From assembly GCA_002899765.1 (NCBI GenBank), contig PPDH01000029.1:21551-85550 (forward strand): a stretch of DNA of 64,000 bases, read 5' to 3'. Positions 48,538 to 59,000 of the stretch are shown in pieces. The stretch's first letter is position 1. Each line of letters begins with the position of its first letter. A model generated the notes under the pieces. It saw nothing but the letters and a program-made list of their open reading frames with translations, was not told the origin of the DNA and made no database searches. A program made the position numbers and the translations under genes. The stretch is from Sulfurimonas sp. Its GTDB lineage: Bacteria; Campylobacterota; Campylobacteria; Campylobacterales; Sulfurimonadaceae.

Positions 48538-49217
48538 TTTATTTCCTCATTTAAAAGCTTTACCGCCATCTCTGCGGCTTCTTGTTGCGCAATTTTCTTA
48601 CTTTTGCCAATCGCTCTTGCGTACTCTTTACTCTCTATGATAACGGCAACTTCAAACTCTTTTTTATGGTCAGGTCCGCGGCTGGCAACGACCTTATACT
48701 CCGGAGTCTCTCCAAATCTGGCTTGCGTAAGCTCTTGAAGAGTTGTCTTAAAATCTCTAAAGAGAGAATCAAGCGAAATCTCTTTATGGTTCTTCTCAAT
48801 CAAATCAATCGCTATTTTTCTAGCAGCATCCAAACCTGATTCGAGATAAATTGCTCCGATTACAGCCTCAAAAGCATTTGAAAGCAAGGATGCTTTCTCT
48901 CTTCCGCCGTTATTCTCCTCTGCATTTGAGAGGTAGATATATTCTCCTAGATTTATCGATCTTGCCAACTTCTCAAAACCGTCCTCATTTACAAGTGCAG
49001 CTCTAATTTTTGAGAGATTACACTCATCTGATTTAGGGAATTTAAAAAATAGATACTCCCCCACAATCAAATCCAAAACGGCATCACCTAAAAATTCAAG
49101 TCGCTCATTATCGTAGGGCTGCTTATGACTTTTATGCGTCAGCGCTTCGATAATGAGCTTCTCATTATTAAATTTGTACCCCAAGGTTTTCTCTAAAACC
49201 TCTATGTTTTTACTCAT
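48534..49217 (-). CDS. rnc: Ribonuclease III
   Basis: Double-strand RNA endonuclease, 227 residues. The RNase III domain has [20 protein letters not shown] with the catalytic [13 protein letters not shown] and the second acidic site [11 protein letters not shown]; a dsRNA-binding domain follows ([40 protein letters not shown]). I use the ATG at 49217, with AAGGAG upstream; a TTG-type extension to 49268 overlaps rnhA and is not conserved in type. Confidence 0.95.
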   Translation of the reverse strand: MSKNIEVLEKTLGYKFNNEKLIIEALTHKSHKQPYDNERLEFLGDAVLDLIVGEYLFFKFPKSDECNLSKIRAALVNEDGFEKLARSINLGEYIYLSNAEENNGGREKASLLSNAFEAVIGAIYLESGLDAARKIAIDLIEKNHKEISLDSLFRDFKTTLQELTQARFGETPEYKVVASRGPDHKKEFEVAVIIESKEYARAIGKSKKIAQQEAAEMAVKLLNEEIK

Positions 49218-49645
49218 TGTATATTCTCCTTCATCTTTTGTGCCTCTATTTTTGCCAAAATATCGCACCTCTCATTTTCGACATGACCGTTATGCCCTCT
49301 AACCCAAAAAGCATTTATCTTATGCCCTTTTGAAACCTCTATATACTCTCTCCACAGATCTGGGTTCTTTACTTTTTTAAAATCTCTCTTTATCCAACTC
49401 TCAAGCCACTCGTTTATCCCTTTTACGACATACGAAGAGTCGGAGATTATCTCAACACTGCAAGGCTCTTTTAGAGCCCTCAGTCCTTCGATAACCGCCA
49501 AAAGCTCCATTCTGTTATTTGTAGTATGCGCCTCACCGCCTGAAATCTCCCGCTCTTTGTTGCCGAACCTGAGAATTGCCCCATATCCTCCGGGACCGGG
49601 ATTTCCCAAAGCACTTCCGTCACTGAAAAGAGTTATTTTCTTCAC
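49214..49645 (-). CDS. rnhA: Ribonuclease HI
   Basis: Removes RNA from RNA-DNA hybrids. The 143 residues contain all four acidic active-site positions: [14 protein letters not shown] (D), [13 protein letters not shown] (E), [11 protein letters not shown] (D) and NERCDILAK (D), plus the [12 protein letters not shown] loop. It overlaps the TPR gene end by 26 bp and the rnc start by 4 bp. Confidence 0.96.
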   Translation of the reverse strand: MKKITLFSDGSALGNPGPGGYGAILRFGNKEREISGGEAHTTNNRMELLAVIEGLRALKEPCSVEIISDSSYVVKGINEWLESWIKRDFKKVKNPDLWREYIEVSKGHKINAFWVRGHNGHVENERCDILAKIEAQKMKENIQ

Positions 49646-50666
49646 TAAAATCCTTATGGTAATCTTTTACTAAAGAGAGCTCCACTCTTGACGTATCTAT
49701 AGCATGACAACTGCTGCAACGGCTAAAAGCAAACGGATATACCACCTTACAGTTGTCGCAAATATACTCAAATCCAAGTGTCGCATTTGTTTTTGAGTCA
49801 AGGTTTATAAGCACGTCAAGTTCAAAAACAGAGCTTTTTACTGCCTCTTTGAGGTAGCCTTTTGCGGTATAAAGCTCCCTTAAATAGCCGTTTTGCATTA
49901 TTATATCAAAATCCAAATCTTTTTTGTCGCAGCTCCACAATACATCAACAAGCAGCTCGGCTTTTGAAGTATCAAAATTTTCCCATGCAGCCTTTGGATT
50001 TACTCGAAATATATACTCAAATATAAGATACGCCAGAACATTGTTTGTTTTATATATCTCCAAGAGTTTGTAAACTTTTACATCAGAGGTCATCTCTGCA
50101 CTGTTTAAAATAAACAAAGCGTTGATATAAGCGCTCTGTAGGGTTATATCTTTTTTTAACTCGTCTAAAGAGTCTAATACTTCAAGCGCCGCATTATAGT
50201 TTCTCATCTGCTCATAAACCAAAAGCAGGTAATTGAGTGCCTGCGGGGTGCGTGGATTATTTTTGAGTATCTCTAAAAAAATCTGCTTTGCCCTCTCAAG
50301 AAAACCGGCTCTAAAGTAAGTTTTACCGAGCAAAAAGAGCGTGTCTCTATAGTTTGATTTATCCCCCACCTTTAAAAGTTCGCTATATATCTCTATACTT
50401 TTTTCATAGTTGCCGCCTTTTGCATAAGCGTTTGCCAGAAGCAGCCAAGATTTTTCAGAGAGCTCCCCTTTTGTTATTAACACTTTGAGCTCATTTTGAG
50501 ATGGCAAAGTATGAAACTGCTTCAAAAATTTGTCTAAGTGTCTATAGTCCTCTTTTTTCTTTAGTTTTGCAAACCAGTAAGAGAAAAAAGTGATAACAAA
50601 AATAAGAACAAAAAAGATTATTATCCCAAAAAGCGGGTCACGAAATTCCAAAAAAAAGGTATTCAT
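49620..50666 (-). CDS. TPR protein with membrane anchor and C-terminal zinc ribbon, LapB-like
   Basis: 348-residue protein with an N-terminal membrane helix (FGIIIFFVLIFVITFFSYWF), a basic juxtamembrane turn, about five tetratricopeptide-like repeats (for example SWLLLANAYAKGGNYEKSIE and LFLLGKTYFRAGFLERAKQI) and a C-terminal rubredoxin-type zinc ribbon (YICDNCKVVYPF, SRCSSCHA). That is the layout of LapB/YciM, which controls lipopolysaccharide synthesis through LpxC turnover. Sequence identity to LapB cannot be judged here. It is coupled to the upstream gene by TAATG. Confidence 0.8.
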   Translation of the reverse strand: MNTFFLEFRDPLFGIIIFFVLIFVITFFSYWFAKLKKKEDYRHLDKFLKQFHTLPSQNELKVLITKGELSEKSWLLLANAYAKGGNYEKSIEIYSELLKVGDKSNYRDTLFLLGKTYFRAGFLERAKQIFLEILKNNPRTPQALNYLLLVYEQMRNYNAALEVLDSLDELKKDITLQSAYINALFILNSAEMTSDVKVYKLLEIYKTNNVLAYLIFEYIFRVNPKAAWENFDTSKAELLVDVLWSCDKKDLDFDIIMQNGYLRELYTAKGYLKEAVKSSVFELDVLINLDSKTNATLGFEYICDNCKVVYPFAFSRCSSCHAIDTSRVELSLVKDYHKDFSEENNSFQ

Positions 50667-51133
50667 TATTCGTACACCACTACACCGTAATCATTTTTAA
50701 GATTATAAAATGTGCAATCAGGGCTTATCTCCAAATCTTTTATTTTTCCCAGCTGAATAATAGAATTTTTACCGACTCTTATTCCAAACTCCGTAAAAAA
50801 TTTTTTTATATTTACAAACTTTACATCCTCGACAAATTTATACTCAAACTCTTTATGCAGTTTCATTTTGTCGTATGAAAATATATGTTCATTTACATGT
50901 AGCTTGTCTGAAGCATATTTTATAGGCAGATGACCGGATAAATCAGTCAATATCTTCTCTACATGTTCATGTTTTTGAGGGAGGGTATTTTTTTGTATAA
51001 AAAGATACTTATTGTTAAGTTTGAGATTTCTCGTCTCGCTCCAATACTTATATGCAGGATTTGAGACGCCGAGTTTTGATGAGATTTCTCTCCAGAGCCA
51101 GTAAGAGTTTAGCGTATTTGGTAAATTTGACAC
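50666..51133 (-). CDS. Unknown protein upstream of the LapB-like gene
   Basis: 155-residue soluble protein. The N-terminus (WREISSKLGVSNPAYKYWS) resembles a short helix-turn-helix as in MerR-type or excisionase domains, but no further motif supports DNA binding. The rest is mixed alpha/beta with many Lys, Phe and Tyr. It starts the minus-strand operon and its stop overlaps the TPR gene ATG. Family not recognised. Confidence 0.7.
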   Translation of the reverse strand: MSNLPNTLNSYWLWREISSKLGVSNPAYKYWSETRNLKLNNKYLFIQKNTLPQKHEHVEKILTDLSGHLPIKYASDKLHVNEHIFSYDKMKLHKEFEYKFVEDVKFVNIKKFFTEFGIRVGKNSIIQLGKIKDLEISPDCTFYNLKNDYGVVVYE

Positions 51134-51188
51134 TCTAAAGGCTCCCTCGGATTTAATTTGTTTTTATTATATACTTTTTTAGTTAAAA

Positions 51189-52235
51189 TTAAAATACCGC
51201 CACTACCCATTTTGTGATGAAATATCCACCCACCAGCAGCCATGCAAACATCAAACCGGATGTATAAATAGGCGCTAAACCAAGCCCTTTAAATTTTGAA
51301 AAGACTGTTCCGATGCCAAGCGCCGTCATAGCCATCGTGAGTAGAAAGGTATCTATCTCGTTTATCACATCTACTATATTTTGCGGAACAATCCCAAGAG
51401 AGTTAAACCCTGCCATACCTATAAAATAGACCGCAAACCATGGGATAACGAGTTTAATACCTCCTGCTGCAGCACCACTTTTTTTAGCGCTCATCGATAG
51501 ATAAATTCCTAGTATTATGAGCATCGGCGCTATCATAATAACTCTTGTCATCTTCACTATTACCGCCGAATTTGCCATCTCTTCGCTCGCACCCGGAATG
51601 GAAGCCGGAACTGCTACAACTTGAGCCACCTCATGAATCGTTCCGCCGACATAAATACCAAACTCTTTAGCACTCATATCAAAAATACCCATGTTGTATA
51701 AAAGCGGATATAAAAACATCGAGATTGTTCCAAAGAGTACAACAATTGAAACGGCGATTGCGGCTTTATGCTCCTCGGCTTTTAAAACAGGTTCTGTTGC
51801 CAAAACAGCTGCTGCACCGCAGACTGAAGCTCCCGAAGCACTAAGCATTGAAGTGTCTCTATCCATTTTGAAGAGTTTTTGCCCTGCCCAAGTTCCAAGC
51901 ACAAAAGTTGTTGAGAGCATAATAAGCGAGACCATAAATCCCTCTATACCAACCTCGCCGATTTGTTGAAACGTGATACGAAAACCGTAAAAAACGATAG
52001 CAAAGCGTAAAATCTTTTTTGCAGAGAACGTAATACCGCCGCTCCACTCTTTTGGAGTGTTGTTATGAAGCGTATTTGCATAAAAAATTCCTATCACTAT
52101 TCCTATAACAAGCGGTGAAATTCCAAGAGATTTTACAAAACCAATCTCTGAAATCATGGTAGCCGCTGCAGCAAAAATTGCTACAAAAACAACACCGCTC
52201 AGGGTGCCTTTTCTATTATGCACAGAAAATGGCAT
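51189..52235 (-). CDS. YeiH family membrane protein (putative sulfate exporter)
   Basis: 348-residue integral membrane protein with about ten hydrophobic segments. YeiH/UPF0324 motifs are visible: GIVIGIFYANTLHNNTPKEW, ILRFAIVFYGFRITFQQIGEVG, SASGASVCGAAAVLATEPVL and GIYVGGTIHEVAQVVA. The family is annotated as putative sulfate or sulfonate-related exporters; the transported substrate is unproven. In a sulfur-oxidising organism sulfate export would make sense, but that is inference. The gene stands alone between ccoG and the TPR operon. Confidence 0.88.
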   Translation of the reverse strand: MPFSVHNRKGTLSGVVFVAIFAAAATMISEIGFVKSLGISPLVIGIVIGIFYANTLHNNTPKEWSGGITFSAKKILRFAIVFYGFRITFQQIGEVGIEGFMVSLIMLSTTFVLGTWAGQKLFKMDRDTSMLSASGASVCGAAAVLATEPVLKAEEHKAAIAVSIVVLFGTISMFLYPLLYNMGIFDMSAKEFGIYVGGTIHEVAQVVAVPASIPGASEEMANSAVIVKMTRVIMIAPMLIILGIYLSMSAKKSGAAAGGIKLVIPWFAVYFIGMAGFNSLGIVPQNIVDVINEIDTFLLTMAMTALGIGTVFSKFKGLGLAPIYTSGLMFAWLLVGGYFITKWVVAVF

Positions 52236-52315
52236 ATGACTCCTTTTTAGAGCACTTTAATTTTAATAAAGCGTCTTATTTGAAGCTAATTATATCAAAA
52301 ATGTATTACATTTTA

Positions 52316-53746
52316 TTATTTTTCTTGAATTAAATCCGCTCTTGGATAAGTAAATGTCGCTTCTCTAAAAACTACTATTTTGTCTTCATGACCTATTGCA
52401 TAAGCACGAATTGTTATCGGGATTGTCGTGTCATGTCTCTCATCGTTTGAAAGTCTATCATAAGTTCTAAGCACAACAATCTTTTTCTTTTTCACTCCCG
52501 GAGTTACATCAAAAGGCTCTGTCGGTTTTACAATTTCGAGTTTCCCTTTTACATCTTGTGGCAATATAACATCAAAATAAAAATCCATCTTCTCGTTTTG
52601 CGTATTTTGTATTAAAAAAACGTAGGCATTTTCAACAGCCACTCTTCCATCGGAAGTTTTTGAGACTGAATACATTCTATTTTCTTTGTTAATGTTTAAG
52701 AGCATGTGCTCTTTATTGCTTCCCATCATTACCATACCGATAGCTAAAGCAACAAGCAAAATACCATAAGCGATAACTTTTGTACGGAAATATTTTGTTT
52801 TTCCTTTTTCATCTATAATCTCATAGTTGCTTGACCATGTTACGAGTGAAGGTTTGCCGAGTTTCCCCATGACAACCGTACATGCATCGACACATTCCAA
52901 ACAGTTTATACACTCAAGCTGAAGCCCTTTACGAATATCAATATGTGTAGGACAAACAGTTACACAACTCTCACATGCCGTACACTCTGCATGCGGTTCA
53001 ACTTCTTGAAGGTCTTTTTGCTTAGTAAATTGCTTCTCTTTATGTTCATCATAAATATGTCCTCCTCTGTGGGTATTGTAAAGAGCCATAACAGTGTGTT
53101 CATCGTAGAGAACTGACTGAACTCTTGAATATGGACATACGTAAATACAATAATCCTCTTGTAAAAAAACAACATCGTAAATGAGAAAAAGTGCCGAGAC
53201 CACAAGCGTTCCCACCAAAATCATATGTTCAGAAGGATTAGCTAAATAGACAAAGAAATCTTCAGGCGGTACAAAGAACCAAAGGAGATTTGCACTCGCT
53301 AAAAATGAAAGAGCAACCCAAATTAAAATCGCTACTGCTTTTTTTATCTTGTTTTGCATGATGCTCATGTCAGGTTCTTGCTGTTTATTTTTTATACGCT
53401 TTCTTAAACCTAAAAGTTTTGTCTCAATCAAATCACGATAAATTACTCTAAAGATTGTTTGAGGACAAATCCAGCCGCAAAAAACACGTCCGCCTACAAC
53501 GGTCATACCGAATATTCCCAAGAAAAGCATCATAAGCAAGAAAGGCATGAGGTATAACTCCTGCATATCAAACTGCACAAATCCAAGATGAAGCTTTAGC
53601 TTGTCAAAACTTAGTAAAAAAAAGTGACTCCCATCTATCTGAATCCATGGCAAAACTAAAGCCGTAACTGTTAAAAAAGCAAAGAAGAAATATCTTTTAT
53701 ATCTCCATGGGGTCGGCAACTTTATGCTCGAACTACTATCACTCAT
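52316..53746 (-). CDS. ccoG: Cytochrome c oxidase accessory protein CcoG (RdxA/FixG family)
   Basis: Membrane-bound ferredoxin-like copper reductase helping assemble cbb3-type oxidase. The 476 residues have five or so membrane helices, a GWICPQTIFR motif and VCPYSRVQSVLYDE, then two 4Fe-4S clusters (CTACESCVTVCPTHIDIRKG and CINCLECVDACTVVMGK), a further helix and an Ig-like C-terminal periplasmic domain. The ccoNOPQ operon is not in the window. Its 5' gap to the next gene is 366 bp and divergent. Confidence 0.93.
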   Translation of the reverse strand: MSDSSSSIKLPTPWRYKRYFFFAFLTVTALVLPWIQIDGSHFFLLSFDKLKLHLGFVQFDMQELYLMPFLLMMLFLGIFGMTVVGGRVFCGWICPQTIFRVIYRDLIETKLLGLRKRIKNKQQEPDMSIMQNKIKKAVAILIWVALSFLASANLLWFFVPPEDFFVYLANPSEHMILVGTLVVSALFLIYDVVFLQEDYCIYVCPYSRVQSVLYDEHTVMALYNTHRGGHIYDEHKEKQFTKQKDLQEVEPHAECTACESCVTVCPTHIDIRKGLQLECINCLECVDACTVVMGKLGKPSLVTWSSNYEIIDEKGKTKYFRTKVIAYGILLVALAIGMVMMGSNKEHMLLNINKENRMYSVSKTSDGRVAVENAYVFLIQNTQNEKMDFYFDVILPQDVKGKLEIVKPTEPFDVTPGVKKKKIVVLRTYDRLSNDERHDTTIPITIRAYAIGHEDKIVVFREATFTYPRADLIQEK

Positions 53747-54020
53747 ATAAACTCCTCAATTTTTATAAATAACTATATTTGACACAATTTTGCCAAAATT
53801 ATAGCAGAATATTTTTAAAATTATCTATAGTTATAATAATTATAACTATATTCACAACTAAACCGTTTATTTGAAAAATTTAAAATTCCCGATATCTCTT
53901 TTGTGGCAGTTATTAATCTGGATTGTGATTGTGTATTTTTCATTTTAAGATTGTACCAAAATTATATTATAAGAACTATTACGCTGAGCTATACAGAAGG
54001 CTATAGAAGAGATCTAATAT

Positions 54021-54094
54021 TATACTTGAATATTGCAACTAAGTCGCAATTAAGCCTATTTGTTTTACACTTCCGAAATGCGACTTGGTTGCAA
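54021..54094 (+). promoter_or_regulatory. Promoter with two palindromic operators upstream of the MBL gene
   Basis: A -10-like TATACT (54021-54026) is followed by TTGCAACTAAGTCGCAA (54033-54049), a palindrome of the form TTGC-n-ACT-n-AGT-n-GCAA that would cover the transcription start. A second, inverted copy (ATGCGACTTGGTTGCAA, 54078-54094) lies 18 bp before the ATG. The two copies match over 15 of 16 bases when one is reverse-complemented, so they could also pair as one long hairpin. The remainder of the 53747-54112 gap is AT-rich with no gene. Confidence 0.6.
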
Positions 54095-54112
54095 TAAGAG
54101 AAAGGAACAAAA

Positions 54113-55102
54113 ATGCAAAGAAGAAAATTTTTAACTCTTGGTGCAACGGCAGTAGCTGTGTCGGTACTACCACTGAACCTTAATGCAGCCGATTTTAAAA
54201 AAATAACAACAAAACAGACTCCCGAATATGACTACAAATTAAAACCTAAGCAGGTAAGTAAAAATGTCTGGTGTTTTTTCGGAGTACTTGAGGGTCCAAA
54301 CAGACAAAACGCAGGTAATATGCTCAATACATGTTATATCAAAGGGGATGACGCTTTTATCGTATGGGATAGCGGGCCATCATATATCTATGCAAAGCAA
54401 GCTTATGAAGCGATGAGTAAAATAGCAGGCAAATTGCCTGTAAAGCATGTTTTTATAAGCCACGAGCATGATGACCATTGGTTGGGCAACAACTACTACA
54501 AAGAGGTTCACGGTGCAGAGATAGTAGGACCGGAATCTATCAATAAAAACTATCGCGTTGGGCAGACGGACTTAAGAATGTTTGATGCTTTAAATGAGAA
54601 TGCCATTAGAGGAACAAAGATTATTCATGTCGACAAGTTCTACAAACAAAGCGTTAAACTAAATATATCAGGTGTAGAACTTGAGTATATTTATGCCGGA
54701 AACGCTCACTCTGAGGAAGATTTTTTTATGTATTTGCCAAAAAGCAAAACTATTTTAGCTGCTGATTTGGTATTTAACGGCAGGATAACATCAAATAGAC
54801 ACGGTTCCGTCGAAAATTGTATTGCAGCACTTGATGCAATCGACTCAAAAGAGTGGACAACACTTATCCCCGGACATGGATTTATTATCGATAAAACAGC
54901 TGCAAATGAGGTTAGACAATACTTTACTCTCCTAAAAGAGCGTGTTCAAGCCGCTATAGATGACGGTATAGACAGTACAGAGATTGTTGAAAAAGTTCCT
55001 CTTGAAGAGTTTAAAGATAGAGCTATGTATAAACAGCTCAACTCTTTAAATGTCTCAAGAGCATTTTTAGAATTTGATATGGGTTTGCCTGAGAAAAAAT
55101 GA
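54113..55102 (+). CDS. Tat-exported metallo-beta-lactamase-fold hydrolase (SoxH-like)
   Basis: 329-residue periplasmic protein. The N-terminus is a twin-arginine signal ([20 protein letters not shown]). The MBL metal site is HEHDDHW (HxHxDH), with further ligands in [19 protein letters not shown] and LIPGHGF. Related proteins accompany sulfur-oxidation and quinoprotein systems, but the substrate is not known. Its stop overlaps the next ATG (ATGA). Two palindromic operators lie in its leader. Confidence 0.88.
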   Translation: MQRRKFLTLGATAVAVSVLPLNLNAADFKKITTKQTPEYDYKLKPKQVSKNVWCFFGVLEGPNRQNAGNMLNTCYIKGDDAFIVWDSGPSYIYAKQAYEAMSKIAGKLPVKHVFISHEHDDHWLGNNYYKEVHGAEIVGPESINKNYRVGQTDLRMFDALNENAIRGTKIIHVDKFYKQSVKLNISGVELEYIYAGNAHSEEDFFMYLPKSKTILAADLVFNGRITSNRHGSVENCIAALDAIDSKEWTTLIPGHGFIIDKTAANEVRQYFTLLKERVQAAIDDGIDSTEIVEKVPLEEFKDRAMYKQLNSLNVSRAFLEFDMGLPEKK

Positions 55103-56010
55103 ATATAAAAATTGACTTTAATAAATCTGGCGGATTAGTTCCTACTATTGTGCAAGAGTATCTTACAAACGAGGTTTTGATGCTCGGGTACATGAACCGC
55201 GAGGCACTTTCATTAACACTAAAAACAAATATTGCACACTACTTCTCAAGAAGCAAAAACAGGATTTGGGAAAAAGGCGAAGAGAGCGGACATGTACAAA
55301 AAATTATGGATATAAGATTTGACTGTGACAGAGATACACTGCTTGTCATAGTCGAACAAATCGGAAAAACAGCATGTCATACCGGTGCAAAAAGCTGTTT
55401 TTACAGATCATTTTTTTACAACGGTAAAATAGATAAAAATCTTTACGCATCAAATGAGGCAAATCTTCCTACAAAATATGGAAAATTTAAGGTAAAAGCC
55501 TATAAAGACGGCTGTCAAGAACATTTAGCGATTATGAGTTTGAACTTTTTTGAAATAGAAGCTCCCATTCTCAGAATACACTCTGAATGTCTTACAGGAG
55601 ATACTTTGGGGAGCCTAAAATGCGACTGCAACAACCAGCTTCATCTTTCTCTTGAACTTATAGCAAAAAACGGCGGATTTGTAATATATCATAGACAAGA
55701 GGGACGAAATATCGGGCTATTAAATAAAATAAACGCCTATAGTCTTCAAGACAAGGGGTTTAATACGATTGAAGCTAATTTGGAACTTGGATTTAAAGAA
55801 GATGAGAGAGAGTACGGTGCAGTTGAGTTTATACTAAAAGATTTGGGTGTAAAAAAAGTTAAAATCATCACGAACAATCCTCAAAAAATCGATTTTTTAG
55901 AGCTTTGCGGAGTGGAAATTGTTGAGAGAATACCTGCTATCACACCGACAAACTGCCATAATGAAGAGTATTTAAGTACAAAGAAAAATCATATGGGGCA
56001 CTACTTATAA
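55099..56010 (+). CDS. Fused phosphoribosyl-AMP cyclohydrolase and GTP cyclohydrolase II
   Basis: 303-residue fusion of two purine-ring-opening enzymes. Residues 1 to about 112 are HisI (histidine step 3): [32 protein letters not shown], the metal-binding FDCDRDTLL and CHTGAKSCF with all three zinc Cys. Residues about 125-303 are RibA (riboflavin): [19 protein letters not shown] with the zinc Cys, [37 protein letters not shown] and the C-terminal KKNHMGHYL. Both active sites look complete. HisI is usually alone or fused to HisE; RibA is usually alone or fused to RibB. ATG overlaps the MBL stop. Confidence 0.93.
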   Translation: MNIKIDFNKSGGLVPTIVQEYLTNEVLMLGYMNREALSLTLKTNIAHYFSRSKNRIWEKGEESGHVQKIMDIRFDCDRDTLLVIVEQIGKTACHTGAKSCFYRSFFYNGKIDKNLYASNEANLPTKYGKFKVKAYKDGCQEHLAIMSLNFFEIEAPILRIHSECLTGDTLGSLKCDCNNQLHLSLELIAKNGGFVIYHRQEGRNIGLLNKINAYSLQDKGFNTIEANLELGFKEDEREYGAVEFILKDLGVKKVKIITNNPQKIDFLELCGVEIVERIPAITPTNCHNEEYLSTKKNHMGHYL

Positions 56011-56090
56011 TACTTTGCAATTATCGAAAAAGTATCTTTTATGCTCAAATTCGATAAAATCGCTATAAAAATAATGACAAAGATTTATTT

Positions 56091-59000
56091 ATGACAACAA
56101 AAGAGTATATCCTAAAAACTATAAAAACCAGACCGTTAATCATAGACGGTGCTATGGGAACACAGCTTCAACAGCGAGATGAAAAGATTTCAAAAGAGGC
56201 TTGGGAAGGTAATGAAGGGTGTAATGAACTCCTCAACGCAACTTGCCCTGAAGTTTTAAGCGAGATTTTCCACGCTTATCTAGCCGCCGGAGCAGACCTT
56301 ATCACGACAAACACATTCGGCTCGTTTTCATGGGTTTTGGATGAGTACGGCATAGGAAATCGTGCTTATGAACTTACATGTGAAGGTGCAAAGCTTGTCA
56401 AAAAAGAGTGCGAAAAATTCTCCACTCCCGAACATCCGAGATTTTGCTTAGGTTCTATCGGACCCGGTACTAAACTGCCCTCGCTAGGACACATAACTTA
56501 TGATGAGATGTATGAAGGTTATACGGAGTTTTGTCTTGCACTAATTGACGGCGGAGTAGATATCTTCTTGCTAGAAACTTGTCAAGACCCTCTTCAGATA
56601 AAAGCCGCTCTTCACGCATGCCAAGAGGCTTGCAGACAAAGAGAAGTAGAGATTCCTATTATGGTCTCGGTTACGATTGAGCTAAGCGGAACGATGCTTA
56701 TTGGAACGGATGCCGCAACAATAGCTACTATTTTAGAACCTTTTGACATTATCTCACTTGGATTTAACTGCGGCACGGGACCCGAACAGGTAGAAAAACA
56801 TGTAAAAACTCTAAGTGAACTCTGGCATAAACCAATAAGCGTTCATGCAAACGCAGGGCTTCCTCAAAACCGCGGGGGTTATACATACTACCCAATGGGA
56901 CCCGATGAGTTTGCCGACAAACAAGAGAGTTTTTTACAATATGACGGAGTAAGTTTTTTAGGCGGCTGCTGCGGAACGACACCTCAGCACATCCGTGCTC
57001 TTGTAAACAGAGTTTCAAACACTGCCCCAAAAGAGCCTAAAGGTTCACAGCCGAACTCTCTTGCCTCACTGTTTAACTCAGTTTCGCTTACTCAAGAGTC
57101 ATCAGTATTGCTCGTAGGAGAGAGAAGCAATGCAACTGGTTCTAAAGCATTTCGTGAGTTGCTTTTGGCAGAAGATTATGAAGGGACACTGAGTGTTGCA
57201 CAGCAGCAGGTAAGAGTAGGTGCACATGTCCTTGATGTGAGCGTAGGGTTTGCAGGGCGAGATGAGACAAAAGACATGAACCATGTCATGAGTCTTTATG
57301 CCCAAAAGATAGCACTTCCGCTAATGCCGGACTCTACACAGACGGCGGCACTAGAAGAAGCACTTAAGCTCATCGGCGGCAAACCCATTATAAACTCCGT
57401 AAACCTTGAAGACGGGATAGAAAAATTTGACAAAGTTTGCGCTTTGGCTAAAAAATTCGGAGCTGCTCTTGTTTGTCTTACCATTGATGAAATCGGTATG
57501 GCAAAAACAGTTGAGAGAAAACTCGAAGTTGCCGAGCGTATCTATGAACTTGCTACTAAAAAACATGGTATCAAGCCTGAAGATTTGGTTTTTGACCTCC
57601 TTACTTTCACGCTTGGGAGCGGGGATGAGGAGTATGTAGATGCAGGTATAAATACCATTGAAGCTATAAGAGAACTCCGAAAAAGACACCCTGAAGTCGG
57701 GGCAATTTTAGGACTATCCAACATCTCTTTTGGACTTGACAAGGATGCACGTCCATACCTTAACTCTATGTTTTTACATCATTGTACACAAGCGGGACTT
57801 ACAAGTGTTATCATAAATGTACAGCATATTATTCCCATCAATAAAATCTCCAAAGAAGATCAAGAGATATGCGACAACCTCATCTTCAACCGCAAACCAA
57901 ACTCTGCCGCCCTTTTTGAATTTATAGAGCACTTCAGTACAAAAGAGGCGGTTGATCATCAAGCGGTAGATGAAGCATATCTTGCTATGAGTTATGAAGA
58001 GAAGATTACAAAACTTCTTATGGACGGCGATAAGGAGAGAATGATTCCACTCGTTGAAGAGGCAAGACACTCCATCGCTGCAGAGAAAATCGTAAATGAG
58101 ATTTTAATCGATGCCATGAAAGTTGTGGGAGAGCTTTTTGGAAAAGGGGAGATGCAGCTTCCTTTTGTTCTCCAAAGTGCAGAGACCATGAAAAAAACGG
58201 TAGATTATCTCAATCCCTACTTACCAAAAATAGATAAAAAAGTAGATACCACGCTTATCCTTGGAACAGTCAAAGGCGATGTACATGACGTAGGTAAAAA
58301 TCTTGTTGATATCATCCTCTCAAACAACGGCTTTAAGGTTATAAACCTGGGTATAAAAGTTGACGTAGAGGAGTTTATAAAAACCTTAAAAGAGTCAAAT
58401 GCAAGTGCATTGGGAATGAGCGGGCTTTTGGTAAAGTCGACTCAAGTTATGAAAGAGAATCTTGAAGCACTTCAAAAAGAAGGTATCAAGATTCCGGTAC
58501 TCCTCGGGGGAGCGGCATTGACTCGTCCGTTCATAGATGATTTTTGCCGCCCATTTTACGATGGACCGATATTTTACTGCAAAGATGCGTTTGACGGAGT
58601 AACTGCCATGAGCCGCATTGAGGCAGGAAATTTTGATACCGACATACATGGTAAAGATAGTGAAGAAAAAGTTATAAAAATGAAAGAAGAGATTATCATT
58701 CCGCCGTTTGAGAAACTTAAGATGCCCTCTCGCGATGTTGAAGTGCCTACTCCGCCGTTTTGGGGGCGAAGAGAGCTCAAACTCACACAACAGCAGGTCG
58801 AGATGGCATTTGAGTGGATTAACCACAAACTTCTTTTTAAAGCTCGCTGGGGATACAGCTCAAAAGGGTTGAGCAAAGAGGCGTATGAGAAGCAGTTAAA
58901 CGAAGTTGTCAGACCTGCATACGAGAAGCTAAAAAAGCGCTTCATTGAAGAAAAACTCTTTGAACCTACCATTATTTACGGATATTGGCCATGCAGAAGC

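Noticed and set aside
55990-56090. Cobalamin or SAM riboswitch upstream of metH
   Set aside because: The leader is only about 80 bases long with no conserved B12-box or SAM-riboswitch sequence; it holds only promoter-like AT-rich DNA.
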